From positions 1 to 64,000 of the forward strand of contig NZ_JACCDB010000012.1 of the NCBI RefSeq assembly GCF_013432195.1: 64,000 nucleotides of DNA, given 5' to 3'. Positions 16,774 through 24,972 of the stretch are shown in pieces. The stretch comes from Tepidicella baoligensis (GTDB lineage: Bacteria > Pseudomonadota > Gammaproteobacteria > Burkholderiales > Burkholderiaceae_C). Under the pieces are notes generated by a model. It did not search any database. It saw nothing but the letters and a program-made list of their open reading frames with translations, and had not been told where the DNA came from. The position numbers were made by a program, and so were the translations under genes. How positions within the stretch are numbered: position 1 is the first letter of the stretch; each line of letters starts with the position of its first letter.

Positions 16774-17516
16774 GCCGCAGCCCTCCAGCACCGGTCCTGC
16801 CACGGGCACATCCGGCACTCGACATGGGTGGGCTCGGAGAAGGCGCGCGGCAGCAGTTCGCCCGCCTCGGTGGCCGTGATGACCTTCACGGCCCGGTCGG
16901 ACATGCGCTGCGCCAACGCCGCATCGAACGGCACCAGCTCGGCGTGGATCTCCATGGTGTCGGCGTTCACCGCCGTGAACAGGGCCGGGTGCGCGTGCAG
17001 TTCGAGATAGGCCTGGTAGAGCGCCACTTGCGCGGCGTAGACCGGGCGGGCAGACGCAAGCCGGTGCTTCTCCAACTCGCGCCACGATTTGGCGCCCAGG
17101 CACTTGTTCTCCCACAGCGCGGGATAGCCGGCCCCAAAGCCGAGGTCGGGCCCGGCGACGAGCACGCCATCGACGTGGCCCTGCAGGCGCCCGTCGAGCG
17201 CCGAGAAGCCGAAGGGCTCGCCCGCGTCGGTGCGCGTGCGCAGATCGAAGCCCGCCGCGCGCAGCCATCCGACCATGCAGTCCTCGATCACGTGGCCGCG
17301 TTCGAACACGCGCAGCATCCGACCGTCGGTCTCGCGACCCGGATCGACCGGGGCGTCGGCGACCTCGTACTGCAGCGCGCGCTCGCAGGCGGCCCCGAGG
17401 CGCGAGGCGCCCAGGTACGTGCGGCGAGGCTGCGCCGCGCGAGACTGCTGCAGCCCGGCATCGATCAGCGCCGTGATCTGACCCGACAGGCTCTTGGAGG
17501 CGTTGAAGTCCATCAT
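16770..17516 (-). CDS. Cas4-like PD-(D/E)xK nuclease with Fe-S cluster cysteines
   Basis: A 248-residue RecB-type nuclease. H and D in GHVDGV (D116) and E136-x-K138 in WENKC give the PD-(D/E)xK site. One cysteine at 44 (ACERA) and three near the C terminus (C234, C237, C243) match the 4Fe-4S arrangement of Cas4/AddB nucleases. Phage members supply an exonuclease for recombination next to a Sak4-type ATPase, as here. ATG 17516 overlaps the previous stop (ATGATG context). It is not evidence of a CRISPR locus. Confidence 0.85.
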   Translation of the reverse strand: MMDFNASKSLSGQITALIDAGLQQSRAAQPRRTYLGASRLGAACERALQYEVADAPVDPGRETDGRMLRVFERGHVIEDCMVGWLRAAGFDLRTRTDAGEPFGFSALDGRLQGHVDGVLVAGPDLGFGAGYPALWENKCLGAKSWRELEKHRLASARPVYAAQVALYQAYLELHAHPALFTAVNADTMEIHAELVPFDAALAQRMSDRAVKVITATEAGELLPRAFSEPTHVECRMCPWQDRCWRAAA

Positions 17517-18028
17517 CGCCGCGCCTCCTTGGGTGCTGCCGTGCGTGCCGTCTGCGCTTGAGCCTTCGGCTCCTCCCACGGCAGATCGTCCTCGAGGTCG
17601 GCGAAGGGGTCGGACACCGGGTCTTTCAAGCCCCGCACCGGCGGGTACTTGGTCGCTTCGTGGTGCTCGACCATCGCCTCCGTGTAGCAGGTGACGATGG
17701 CGTCGATCACCTGGAGCGCCTCGGCCTCGGAGTAGTCGCCCAGCGGCTTGTCGAAGCCGATGCGTTCTGCCGCCGCGCCGAAGGCCTTGAGGCACTTCTT
17801 CATCGCGGCCAGTTCGACGTCAGACGGATCGATCATGGCCACCTCCGTCTTGGACGTGTGTCCTTCCTGCACCCGCAGCCACTGGCCGTAGAGCGCGTGA
17901 AACGCCTCCTGGCAACGCCGCGAGCAGAACACCCAGTCGATCGGATAGCGCCGGGCGTCGCCCACCGGATGCCGAAGGTCCGTGTGGCCGTAGCCGCGCG
18001 CCTGTCGTTTGCAGACCCAGCACTTCAT
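17513..18028 (-). CDS. DUF6511 domain protein
   Basis: A 171-residue protein. It begins with a zinc-finger-like segment, CWVCKRQARG and later WVFCSRRCQEAF, typical of DUF6511. The rest is helical, with an acidic, proline-containing tail. The start is ATG 18028 with GAGGAGGG close upstream; longer frames are not supported. It is coupled to the nuclease gene by an ATGA overlap. Known only from phage-like elements; function unknown. Confidence 0.7.
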   Translation of the reverse strand: MKCWVCKRQARGYGHTDLRHPVGDARRYPIDWVFCSRRCQEAFHALYGQWLRVQEGHTSKTEVAMIDPSDVELAAMKKCLKAFGAAAERIGFDKPLGDYSEAEALQVIDAIVTCYTEAMVEHHEATKYPPVRGLKDPVSDPFADLEDDLPWEEPKAQAQTARTAAPKEARR

Positions 18029-18038
18029 GCCCCTCCTC

Positions 18039-18668
18039 TCACTGCGCCCAGGCCGGCTTGCCCGGCACGGCGGGGCGTTGCGGGGCGGGCGGCGTGGGGA
18101 TCGCACGGGGCGGGGCGACCGCCGCCGGGGCGCCACCGTTGCCGGTACCGGGGGCCTTCGGCGGCACGCCCATCAGGCGGACGTAGTCCGGGTGGTCGGG
18201 CTCGACGGCGTTTCGGATGACGTTCTTCAACTCGCCGCGGCCGTCCTTCTCGATGTCGATGCGGGCGAGGAACTCGATGCCGTCGAGCTCGTGGAAGCCC
18301 TGGATGCGCCGCGCGGCGGCGGCCTGCGGGCTCATGTCCTGGGGATGGACATTGCGGGCGCTGTTGAGGATCGCGCGCACGAAGCTGCGGCCCATCTGAC
18401 CCCAGGCCGGGCCCTTCGGGGAATGCAGGCCGATGTTGCTCCAGAGCTTGCGCCGGGCGTACTCGCCCTCCAGCACCACGAACTCGGCGGCGAGATAGAC
18501 GGAACCCGTCTCGAAGCTCTGGGTGGCCCAGCCGCCCGTCCAGCCCTGCGCCGGGTCATCAAAGCCCCCGGGCTTGATCGTCATGCGCACGCGGGCAAGC
18601 GTGCCTTTGGGGATGAGCTCGAAGCTTTGCTGTTGTTCGGCGTCGTTGAAATCGCACCAATCGGTCAT
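18039..18668 (-). CDS. phage single-stranded DNA-binding-like protein (tentative)
   Basis: A 209-residue protein with a beta-rich N-terminal two-thirds and a proline-rich disordered C-terminal tail (AIPTPPAPQRPA). Position beside a Sak4-type ATPase and a Cas4-like nuclease, plus the tail typical of SSB-like proteins, suggests an ssDNA-binding partner for recombination. The family is not certain from sequence alone. It starts four bases after the ATPase stop. Confidence 0.55.
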   Translation of the reverse strand: MTDWCDFNDAEQQQSFELIPKGTLARVRMTIKPGGFDDPAQGWTGGWATQSFETGSVYLAAEFVVLEGEYARRKLWSNIGLHSPKGPAWGQMGRSFVRAILNSARNVHPQDMSPQAAAARRIQGFHELDGIEFLARIDIEKDGRGELKNVIRNAVEPDHPDYVRLMGVPPKAPGTGNGGAPAAVAPPRAIPTPPAPQRPAVPGKPAWAQ

Positions 18669-18671
18669 GGC

Positions 18672-19502
18672 TTACTCCTGGGATGCAGTGGCGGATGGCG
18701 GAAGGCGGGTGGCGGCGGCGCACTTGTCGATCAGCGCGCGCAGGTTCGGCGGCTCCAGCAACTCGAGCTGGCCGGAGCGGTCCTTGGCCGGGACGCCGTA
18801 GGGGTTCACCGTGTGGCAGACGAAGGCGCGGTAGATTGATCCGTCCTCGGCCTTGATCTCCGCCAAGGTGACCACCTCGTCGACGATGCCGGGCAGTTCC
18901 GCGGCGGTCTTGGCGCCCTCGATCTGCGGCACGAAGACCTTGCGGTTGAAGTCGTCCAGGCGCTCGTCGAGGATGGCCACGAACACGACGTGCTTGCCGC
19001 GCGCGTGCTGCAGGTGGGTCAGCGCCCCGATGAGTTCCGAACCGAGCAGGCCGTAGGCGCCCCGGGTGTCGGGCTTGCCGGTGCGCTCGCTGTAGGCTTG
19101 CGGCTGGGTCTTGGCCCAGACGAGCGCCAGGCGCGCGAGTACCGTGATCGAGTCGACGAAGTAGGTGTCGTACTTGGCCAGTTGCGCGGGATCGCCGTAG
19201 CGCTCGCACACATGCCGGTAATGCGCCTCGGAGTACGGCGCATCCGCCGGCAACGCCGGGTTCGGGCCGGCCAGGAACACCACGAGATCGCGGAACTCCG
19301 GCCAGGTGCTCGGGCGCACGCAGTCGCCGCGCCAGTCCTTGACGGCCAGATCCCCGGCCTCGAGGTCGACGAACAGGGTCGAGGCTTCGGGCAGGGTCTT
19401 CAACTGGCTGGTCTTGCCGATGCCGCTCTTGCCTAGAAGCACGAGCTTCACGCCCTGCTTCTCGCGCAGCCGCTGATCGGCGGTGATGATGGGGAGGGCC
19501 AT
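18672..19502 (-). CDS. Sak4-like RecA-fold ATPase
   Basis: A 276-residue ATP-binding protein with GKSGIGKTS at 24-32 (Walker A) and KYDTYFVDSITVLARLAL as Walker B, as in the AAA/RecA-like Sak4 recombinases of phages. These anneal or pair single strands with an SSB partner; activity here is inferred. ATG 19502 shares its A with the TGA of the BRO gene. In-frame sequence further upstream lies inside the BRO gene and is not used. Confidence 0.8.
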   Translation of the reverse strand: MALPIITADQRLREKQGVKLVLLGKSGIGKTSQLKTLPEASTLFVDLEAGDLAVKDWRGDCVRPSTWPEFRDLVVFLAGPNPALPADAPYSEAHYRHVCERYGDPAQLAKYDTYFVDSITVLARLALVWAKTQPQAYSERTGKPDTRGAYGLLGSELIGALTHLQHARGKHVVFVAILDERLDDFNRKVFVPQIEGAKTAAELPGIVDEVVTLAEIKAEDGSIYRAFVCHTVNPYGVPAKDRSGQLELLEPPNLRALIDKCAAATRLPPSATASQE

Positions 19503-20275
19503 CACGCCACCTCCTTCAGCCGCTCCGCGACCGCCGGGTTCCAGAGGATCTGGTAGCCGCTGTGCCCGTTGCGCGAGTACGGCATGGCTTCGGCCCAAGC
19601 CTCGCCGGCTTCGGTCAGTTCCCACTCGTCCCGCTCGTTGCGCAACTGCAGGCCGTGGTGGGCCAGGCGCTGGTTGATGGCCTTGGCCGACAGGCCGAGC
19701 AGCCTGCCGAGCTGGGTGGCGTTGAGCGAGCAGATCGCCTCGTTCGCCGCAGTGTCCCGGGCAGGAAGGGCGCGGCGCAGCGTCTCGACCGCCAGGCCCG
19801 TGTTCTCCTGGATGCAGGAGAGCGTGGCCGCCATCGCGATGCCGGGTTTGACCCCCGGCACCTTGGCCACGGCCTCGCCGATCAGCAGCAGAGCGGCGAT
19901 GCGGTCCTGGGTGGGTGCCGGCAGGGTCGGGCGTGCACTTGGCGCCGTGTAGCTGCCCGTCTTGCGGATCGCCGGCAGCACCTCGTGGGTGACCCAGCGC
20001 TTGAAGCGCTTGGCCTCGCGCTTGCGGCTGCCGAGGACCAGGCTGTACAGCCCGGGCTCGTTGACGACGTTGACCTGGTCATTGCCGCGCGAGATGCCCT
20101 GAATCGAGATCAGGGCTTGCTCGTCAGGGTCCAGTCGCGCCAGGGCGCGGGTGGTGTTCGGCAGTTCAAGAACCGCGCACACATCCACCGCGACGAACCA
20201 CGGTTCGCCTTGGGCATCCGTGACGACCCGGACCGGACGGCCTTCGAAATCAAACGGGATCAGTTCGGTGCTCAT
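19502..20275 (-). CDS. BRO-N family phage antirepressor
   Basis: A 257-residue protein. Residues 1-115 are a BRO-N domain (FDFEGRPVRVV, EPWFVAVDVCAVLEL, NEPGLYSLVLGSRK, KRFKRWVTHEVLPAIRKTG). The C-terminal half contains a helix-turn-helix-like NATQLGRLLGLSAKAINQRL segment. Such proteins act as antirepressors or DNA-binding regulators in temperate phages. It is early in the operon, which fits a regulatory role. Confidence 0.85.
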   Translation of the reverse strand: MSTELIPFDFEGRPVRVVTDAQGEPWFVAVDVCAVLELPNTTRALARLDPDEQALISIQGISRGNDQVNVVNEPGLYSLVLGSRKREAKRFKRWVTHEVLPAIRKTGSYTAPSARPTLPAPTQDRIAALLLIGEAVAKVPGVKPGIAMAATLSCIQENTGLAVETLRRALPARDTAANEAICSLNATQLGRLLGLSAKAINQRLAHHGLQLRNERDEWELTEAGEAWAEAMPYSRNGHSGYQILWNPAVAERLKEVA

Positions 20276-20278
20276 GGA

Positions 20279-20758
20279 TCACTCCTCCGAGACGAGGGCC
20301 AGCCGGAACGTGGGCTTGCCGGGCTTGACGGTGCGGGCGGCATCGAACCCGGCGCGCAGTGCCGGCGGCCAGTTGGAGAAGCGCGATTCCGAGACGGAGT
20401 ACTCGACGTCCAGGTAGTCCTCGACCTTCTCGCCGGCGGCGGCGATGCGCCGGGCGATGGCGGCCAGTTGCGCCTGGTCCCAGGACACGCGCTTCGGGAC
20501 ATCGACCGTCACGCGAAGCAGCCCGTCCTTCAGGTGCACGACGCCGAAGTCCTTGCCCGCCTCGAGGCGGGCAGCACGGGCCTGCTCGCCGTAGGCGGCC
20601 TCCAGCGCAGCGTCGAACTTTGCGCGGGCCTGCTTGAGCCAGGCGAGCGCTTCGTCCAGGTGGCGGCTGATCTGCGCCTTCTGGGCGGGCGGAAGCGCGG
20701 TGAGCTGGCCGACGGACATCGCGGCGATGTCGGCGGGGTAGAGGGTCAAATCGCTCAT
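20279..20758 (-). CDS. phage-type hypothetical protein
   Basis: A 159-residue protein from ATG 20758; the frame is open further upstream, but that part overlaps the regulator gene. A helical segment (RHLDEALAWLKQARAKFDAA) precedes a beta region. No catalytic motif seen. It lies three bases before the BRO gene and ten bases after the regulator, inside the early operon. Function unknown. Confidence 0.6.
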   Translation of the reverse strand: MSDLTLYPADIAAMSVGQLTALPPAQKAQISRHLDEALAWLKQARAKFDAALEAAYGEQARAARLEAGKDFGVVHLKDGLLRVTVDVPKRVSWDQAQLAAIARRIAAAGEKVEDYLDVEYSVSESRFSNWPPALRAGFDAARTVKPGKPTFRLALVSEE

Positions 20759-20768
20759 CGCACCCCCT

Positions 20769-21032
20769 TCAGCGCGCCGCGCGCTCGGAGGTCGAGTCGT
20801 GCAGGGCGCCACGCTCGAACTCGATGACCGACTCCAGGGGGTAGCTGACGCGCTTGGACAGCTTCAGGTAGCGCGGGCCCCGCCCTTCGCTGCGCCAGCG
20901 CTGCAGGGTCTTGGGGCTCAGGCCCCAGCGCTGCGCGAGCTCGTTCTCGTTGAGGACCCGACGGTCGCCGGGAGACAGGCTGTTGATCGCATCGACCGGC
21001 GACCGGGGGATGGTGCTTGCCGTTGTCGGCAT
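20769..21032 (-). CDS. AlpA-like helix-turn-helix regulator at head of element operon
   Basis: An 87-residue protein with LNENELAQRWGLSPKTLQRW followed by GPRYLKLSKRVSYPLESV, the winged-helix pattern of AlpA/excisionase regulators. It is the first gene of the minus-strand replication operon and directly follows an array of three 9-mers spaced 23 bases apart, which may be its own operator. Autoregulation is an inference. Confidence 0.75.
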   Translation of the reverse strand: MPTTASTIPRSPVDAINSLSPGDRRVLNENELAQRWGLSPKTLQRWRSEGRGPRYLKLSKRVSYPLESVIEFERGALHDSTSERAAR

Positions 21033-21083
21033 GGAAGCCTCCTATGACGCTGTTGAGGAACAGGTGTCATTGCAGGCTTCGGG

Positions 21084-21138
21084 TGGCGAACCTTGGAGGG
21101 ACCGAATGGCGAACCACGCGGGAACTTCGGGTTCGCCA
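21084..21138 (-). promoter_or_regulatory. operator array upstream of early operon
   Basis: TGGCGAACC occurs at 21084-21092 and 21107-21115, and inverted as GGTTCGCCA at 21130-21138. Start-to-start spacing is exactly 23 bases both times, about two helical turns. It lies 52-106 bases upstream of the regulator start at 21032, which suggests cooperative binding of a repressor or activator. Confidence 0.55.
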
Positions 21139-21214
21139 AAGTTCTCGCCGATACGAAAACGGCGGGCACAAGGCCCGCCGTCATGGTCGAGGATCAGTCA
21201 AGGACGGCTGTGCG

Positions 21215-21628
21215 TCACTCCGCCTGCAAGGCGGCGATCAAGGGGCAGCGCACCCGGCCGCGAATGGCATTGCAGCGCTGCACGAGCTCGGACAGCGCCG
21301 CTTCGATGCGCTGCAGGTCAGCCAGTCGTTCGCGAACGTCAACGAGTTTGCGCTGAGCCTGCGCACGCGCCTCGGCGCAGTGCGATCCGTCCTCGAGCTT
21401 GAGCAGTTCGGACACCTCGTCGAGACTGAAGCCCAGCCGCTGTGCCGACTTGATGAAGCGGACGCGGCCAAGCTCGTCGGCGCCGTAACGGCGGATACTT
21501 CCCTGCGGCCGATCTGGTTCGGGCAACAGCCCCTTGCGCTGGTAGAAGCGGATGGTTTCGACATTGACGCCAGCCGCGCGCGCCAGCGCGCCGATCGTCA
21601 TCGCCTCGATCTCGGGCGTGCTGTTCAT
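21215..21628 (-). CDS. merR: MerR, mercury-responsive regulator
   Basis: A 137-residue MerR-family regulator. The N-terminal winged helix ([20 protein letters not shown]) is followed by a dimerisation helix and three cysteines at 84, 119 and 128. Their spacing of 35 and 9 equals that of the Hg(II) ligands C79, C114 and C123 of the classic MerR. ATG 21628 lies in the divergent promoter; upstream extensions would run through the operator. It activates the divergent merTP transcript and represses itself. Confidence 0.93.
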   Translation of the reverse strand: MNSTPEIEAMTIGALARAAGVNVETIRFYQRKGLLPEPDRPQGSIRRYGADELGRVRFIKSAQRLGFSLDEVSELLKLEDGSHCAEARAQAQRKLVDVRERLADLQRIEAALSELVQRCNAIRGRVRCPLIAALQAE

Positions 21629-21632
21629 GGTC

Positions 21633-21663
21633 TTGACTCCGTACTTAAGTACGGAAGTAAGCT
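21633..21663 (+). promoter_or_regulatory. mer operator-promoter with 19-bp spacer
   Basis: TTGACT (21633-21638) and TAAGCT (21658-21663) are separated by 19 bases that contain the perfect 16-bp palindrome CCGTACTTAAGTACGG (21639-21654). The over-long spacer with a MerR dyad is the hallmark of MerR-twisted promoters. It drives merT on the plus strand; merR reads the other way. Confidence 0.93.
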
Positions 21664-21669
21664 TACTCC

Positions 21670-22044
21670 ATGAAACCAGACACCCCAACTGCGCAAGGCA
21701 GTACCGGAGGCGGCCGTGCGGCGCTCGCGGCCGGATTCGTCTCGGCCATCCTCGCATCGACCTGCTGCCTCGGGCCATTGGTGCTGATCACGCTGGGCTT
21801 CTCAGGGGCATGGATCAGCAACCTGACGGCCCTCGAACCCTACCGCCCGATCTTCATCGGCGCGGCCCTCGTCGCGTTGTTCCTCGCCGGGCGACGCATA
21901 TGGGCGAAAGCCCCGGCGTGCGAACCCGGACAGGCCTGCGCGGTGCCGTCGGTTCGGCGCGGCTACGAGCTGCTGTTCGGGATCGTGGTCGCCCTGGTGA
22001 TCGTGGCGCTCGGCTTCCCGCTGGTCGCGCCCTGGTTTTACTGA
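21670..22044 (+). CDS. merT: MerT mercuric transport protein
   Basis: A 124-residue inner-membrane protein with three hydrophobic helices (about 17-40, 57-75, 98-120). Cysteines 32-33 in the first helix (STCCLGP) and C84/C90 (CEPGQAC) on the cytoplasmic loop match the Hg(II) relay of MerT. It starts seven bases past the -10 box, giving a very short leader. It would import Hg(II) received from MerP. Confidence 0.93.
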   Translation: MKPDTPTAQGSTGGGRAALAAGFVSAILASTCCLGPLVLITLGFSGAWISNLTALEPYRPIFIGAALVALFLAGRRIWAKAPACEPGQACAVPSVRRGYELLFGIVVALVIVALGFPLVAPWFY

Positions 22045-22055
22045 ACGGAGGTTTT

Positions 22056-22349
22056 ATGAAGAGATTGCTTGGTTTTCCGATGCTGACGCTCGCCCTGATC
22101 GTGAGCGTGCCAGTCATCGCCGCGACAAAGACCGTCACCCTGTCAGTGCCGGGCATGAACTGCGCCGCCTGCCCGATTACGGTCAAGAAGGCGCTCGGCA
22201 AGGTGCCGGGCGTGGCCAAGACGGACGTGAACCTCGACAAACGACAGGCGACCGTGACGTTCGACGACGCGCGGGCGAATGTAGAGGCGCTGACGCGGGC
22301 GACCCAGGATGCTGGCTACCCCTCGACGGTGGTCGGGAGCGTGAAGTGA
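22056..22349 (+). CDS. merP: MerP periplasmic mercury-binding protein
   Basis: A 97-residue protein: a signal peptide of about 22 residues (hydrophobic core LTLALIVSVPVIA) and an HMA domain with GMNCAAC, C36 and C39 being the metal ligands. It lies 11 bases after merT with a GGAGG ribosome site. It hands Hg(II) to MerT. Confidence 0.93.
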   Translation: MKRLLGFPMLTLALIVSVPVIAATKTVTLSVPGMNCAACPITVKKALGKVPGVAKTDVNLDKRQATVTFDDARANVEALTRATQDAGYPSTVVGSVK

Positions 22350-22567
22350 CTGCCGTCGTTCTGGAATCGACGTTGACTTGTCCGGAGTGCGGTCACACCA
22401 AGACCGAGACCATGCCTACCGATGCCTGCCAGTGGTTCTATGAGTGCGAGGCCTGCCACGCCATACTCAAGCCCAAGCCCGGGGACTGCTGCGTCTATTG
22501 CTCCTACGGCACTGTGCCGTGCCCACCAATCCAGGAGCGTGGCAGAGGTAGTTGTTGCGCCAGCTGA
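22346..22567 (+). CDS. GDCCVxC-domain protein
   Basis: A 73-residue cysteine-rich protein with CPECGH, CEACHA, the diagnostic GDCCVYCSYG and a C-terminal CC. GDCCVxC proteins (sometimes selenoproteins at the GDC position) are common next to metal-resistance genes; their role is unknown, perhaps metal or redox handling. It starts at a GTG that overlaps the merP stop, so it is translationally coupled to merP. No mercuric reductase follows. Confidence 0.8.
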   Translation: MTAVVLESTLTCPECGHTKTETMPTDACQWFYECEACHAILKPKPGDCCVYCSYGTVPCPPIQERGRGSCCAS

Positions 22568-22576
22568 GCGCCAGTC

Positions 22577-23044
22577 TCAAGCTGAAGGAAAGCCCAGCAG
22601 CCGACGCTGCTCGCCCCAGTCGCGAGGCAGCAGGTCTTGGCGGCCACGCAGCGTGTGCAGATTCAGATGCCGGGGCTGGCGTCCGTCCAGGATGGCCTCG
22701 ACGATGTCGGGGGCCAAGAGGGTCAGGCGCAGCACCTCGGCCACCCAGCCGGGCTCCAACTTCAGGGCGCGGGCCAGGTCGGTCGTCGTGGGATAGCGCC
22801 CCTCCTCGAGCAGCCGCTTCCAGTAGAAGGCCTTGCCGAGCGTCTTGATCATCGGCGCATCCAGGCCGCCCGCGGTCGCAGCGGCGGACTCGGGCGTCGG
22901 CGGGATCAGGAGCTTGCGGTTCTGGCGGCGCTTGATCGTCAGCGGCACCAGCGTGACGCGCTGGCCATCGCTGACGTAGCTGCGGGCATCGGTTCCGACC
23001 TCGACGCGGATAGCGCGCTTGCGCGGGTTCGTCGTGGTGCTCAT
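22577..23044 (-). CDS. recombinase-associated hypothetical protein
   Basis: A 155-residue protein coupled to the serine recombinase by an ATGA overlap. A helix-turn-helix-like stretch (TTDLARALKLEPGWVAEVLR) resembles the DNA-binding part of ParB/KorB-like proteins. It may be an accessory or directionality factor for the recombinase; this is inferred from its position only. Confidence 0.65.
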   Translation of the reverse strand: MSTTTNPRKRAIRVEVGTDARSYVSDGQRVTLVPLTIKRRQNRKLLIPPTPESAAATAGGLDAPMIKTLGKAFYWKRLLEEGRYPTTTDLARALKLEPGWVAEVLRLTLLAPDIVEAILDGRQPRHLNLHTLRGRQDLLPRDWGEQRRLLGFPSA

Positions 23045-24471
23045 GCCGGTGTTTCCTCGGTCTGTGCGCTGGATTCCTCGACCAGCGGATGCGCGCCGAT
23101 CTCGGGCCCCAATCCCAGCCAGCCGTCCTCGCGCCAGAGGATGTCGAGTCCGTGCTCATGCAGTTGGACCCGCTCGATCAGCAGCCGCGCGATGCGTTGC
23201 TGCTCGGCCGGGAACAACTGCGCCCACACGTCGCCGATGCGTCGCATCGCCACCACCACCTGCGCCTCATCGAGGGCGGCACCGGCCGGGTGGCGCTGGC
23301 ACGCCCGCCAGGTGCCGATCAGCACCTCCGGCGCCGAGAGCGCCGTGTGGATCTGCGTCAGCACCGCGTTCTCGATCTCGGCCGCGGGCAGGTGGCCGAC
23401 GTCCGGGGCGTCCGGCGCCAGGCTCGCGCCCGCGTTGCGGCGCTTGTGCAGGTAGGGGACGTAGTAGCGGTAGGTGCGTCCGCTCTTCTTCTTGACGAAG
23501 GTGTGCAGCATGCGCTGGCCGTCGGGCGCGAACAGCAGCCCCGCGAGCAGCGCCGGATGCTTGGCGCGGTGCTCGCGCGGCGCCTGCTTGCGGCGCGCGA
23601 TGAAAGCGTGCGCGGCGTCCCACAGGTCTCGTGGCACGATCGCTTCGTGTTGGCCGGGATACCACGTGCCGTGGTTGCGGATCTCACCCAGGTAGATGCG
23701 GTTGCGCAGCAACGCGAAGATGTATTGCTGGTCGATGGGTCGGCCCGTGCGCCGGCGCCCGCCTTGGGTCACCCAGGCCTTGGTGGTGTGCCCCTCGACC
23801 GCCATCTCCCGCACCAGTCGCGCAGCCGAGCCATGCTCGGCGTAGCGCCGGAAGATGTCACGCACGAGGGCTGCCTCGCGCTCGTTGACGACGAGCTTGC
23901 GATCGACGACGTCGTAGCCCAGCGGCGGCATGCCGCCCATCCACATGCCCTTGGCCTTGGAGGCGGCGATCTTGTCGCGGATGCGCTCGCCGGTGACCTC
24001 GCGCTCGAACTGCGCGAAGGACAGCAGGATGTTGAGCGTGAGCCGCCCCATCGAGGTGGTGGTGTTGAACTGCTGCGTGACCGAGACGAAGGAGACGCCG
24101 TTGCGGTCGAACACCTCCACCAGCTTGGCGAAGTCGGCGAGGCTTCGCGTCAATCGGTCGATCTTGTAGACGACCACGATGTCGATCCTGCCGGCCTCGA
24201 TGTCGGCGAGCAGCCGCTTGAGCGCAGGGCGGTCGAGATTGCCGCCGGAGTAGCCGCCGTCGTCATAACCCTCCTCGACGGCGATCCAGCCCTCGTGGCG
24301 TTGGCTGGCGATGAAGGCCCGTCCCGCGTCGCGTTGGGCCTCCAGGCTGTTGTACTCCTGGTCCAGTCCCTCGTCGGTGGACTTGCGCGTGTAGACCGCG
24401 CAGCGCCTCGATGGCGTGACGGGACCAGGAGTCGGCATGGTCGACGAGGGCACGGAGCGTTGTGATCTCAT
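23041..24471 (-). CDS. large serine recombinase
   Basis: A 476-residue site-specific recombinase. The resolvase domain has catalytic Ser31 in AVYTRKSTDEG, followed by the VYKIDRLTRSLADF arginine motif. Then come the recombinase domain (GMPPLGYDVVDRKL) and a C-terminal zinc-ribbon/coiled-coil region without clear cysteines. ATG 24471 overlaps the DUF2924 stop. It is the likely integrase of the 12-25 kb element. The zinc ribbon region (LLFAPDGQRMLHTFVKK) lacks the CxxC usual in phiC31-like enzymes. Confidence 0.9.
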   Translation of the reverse strand: MRSQRSVPSSTMPTPGPVTPSRRCAVYTRKSTDEGLDQEYNSLEAQRDAGRAFIASQRHEGWIAVEEGYDDGGYSGGNLDRPALKRLLADIEAGRIDIVVVYKIDRLTRSLADFAKLVEVFDRNGVSFVSVTQQFNTTTSMGRLTLNILLSFAQFEREVTGERIRDKIAASKAKGMWMGGMPPLGYDVVDRKLVVNEREAALVRDIFRRYAEHGSAARLVREMAVEGHTTKAWVTQGGRRRTGRPIDQQYIFALLRNRIYLGEIRNHGTWYPGQHEAIVPRDLWDAAHAFIARRKQAPREHRAKHPALLAGLLFAPDGQRMLHTFVKKKSGRTYRYYVPYLHKRRNAGASLAPDAPDVGHLPAAEIENAVLTQIHTALSAPEVLIGTWRACQRHPAGAALDEAQVVVAMRRIGDVWAQLFPAEQQRIARLLIERVQLHEHGLDILWREDGWLGLGPEIGAHPLVEESSAQTEETPA

Positions 24472-24941
24472 ACCGGCTCCTTCCGTCCGTCCTTGGTCTT
24501 GAGGCCGAAGAACGCGGGGCCCGACCAAGGCGTGCCGGTGATGTGGCGGGCAATCGCCGTCAGGCTCTTGAACCGCTGCCCCTGATACTCGAAGTCATTG
24601 GGCCCGCGCACCAGCACCCGGTGCTCGACGTCGTCGAAGATCCGTGTGAGCACGGTGCCCGGCAGCAGCCGATTCGCGTCGTGGCGAAGCTGGCGCGGCA
24701 GGATGCCCGTCTCACCGATCTCCTCGAGCTTGCGGCGGGTCGCGGGCTTCAACCCGCCAAAGGCGCGCTCCTGGATCCTGTAGGCGAGCCGGCTCTCCAG
24801 CCACGTGCGGTGGTGATGCTTGGGCCGCTCCTCGAAGTACTCGTCCCACAGCGCCCAGAGGCTGTCCATCGGCAGGTGGGGCAACTGCGCGACGCGGGCG
24901 GCGACGGTGGTCGGGTCTGCAGGGCTTGCGTGTGTCGTCAT
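24468..24941 (-). CDS. DUF2924 domain protein
   Basis: A 157-residue protein with the DUF2924 pattern: ESRLAYRIQERAFGGLKPAT, then LPRQLRHDANRLLPGTVLTR, HRVLVRGPNDFEYQGQRFKS and SLTAIARHITGTPWSGPAFF. These proteins nearly always precede a large serine recombinase and may help it bind DNA. ATG 24941 has GAGGAG nearby. Transcription probably starts at the shared TTGGCT-18-TGAATG element just upstream. Confidence 0.85.
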   Translation of the reverse strand: MTTHASPADPTTVAARVAQLPHLPMDSLWALWDEYFEERPKHHHRTWLESRLAYRIQERAFGGLKPATRRKLEEIGETGILPRQLRHDANRLLPGTVLTRIFDDVEHRVLVRGPNDFEYQGQRFKSLTAIARHITGTPWSGPAFFGLKTKDGRKEPV

Positions 24942-24972
24942 CGGCGAACTCCTCGTGCGTGATCGGGGTTCG

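Noticed and set aside
16770-17516. Cas4-like nuclease as a sign of a CRISPR system
   Set aside because: No repeat array, Cas1 or Cas2 anywhere in the window; phage recombination genes surround it.
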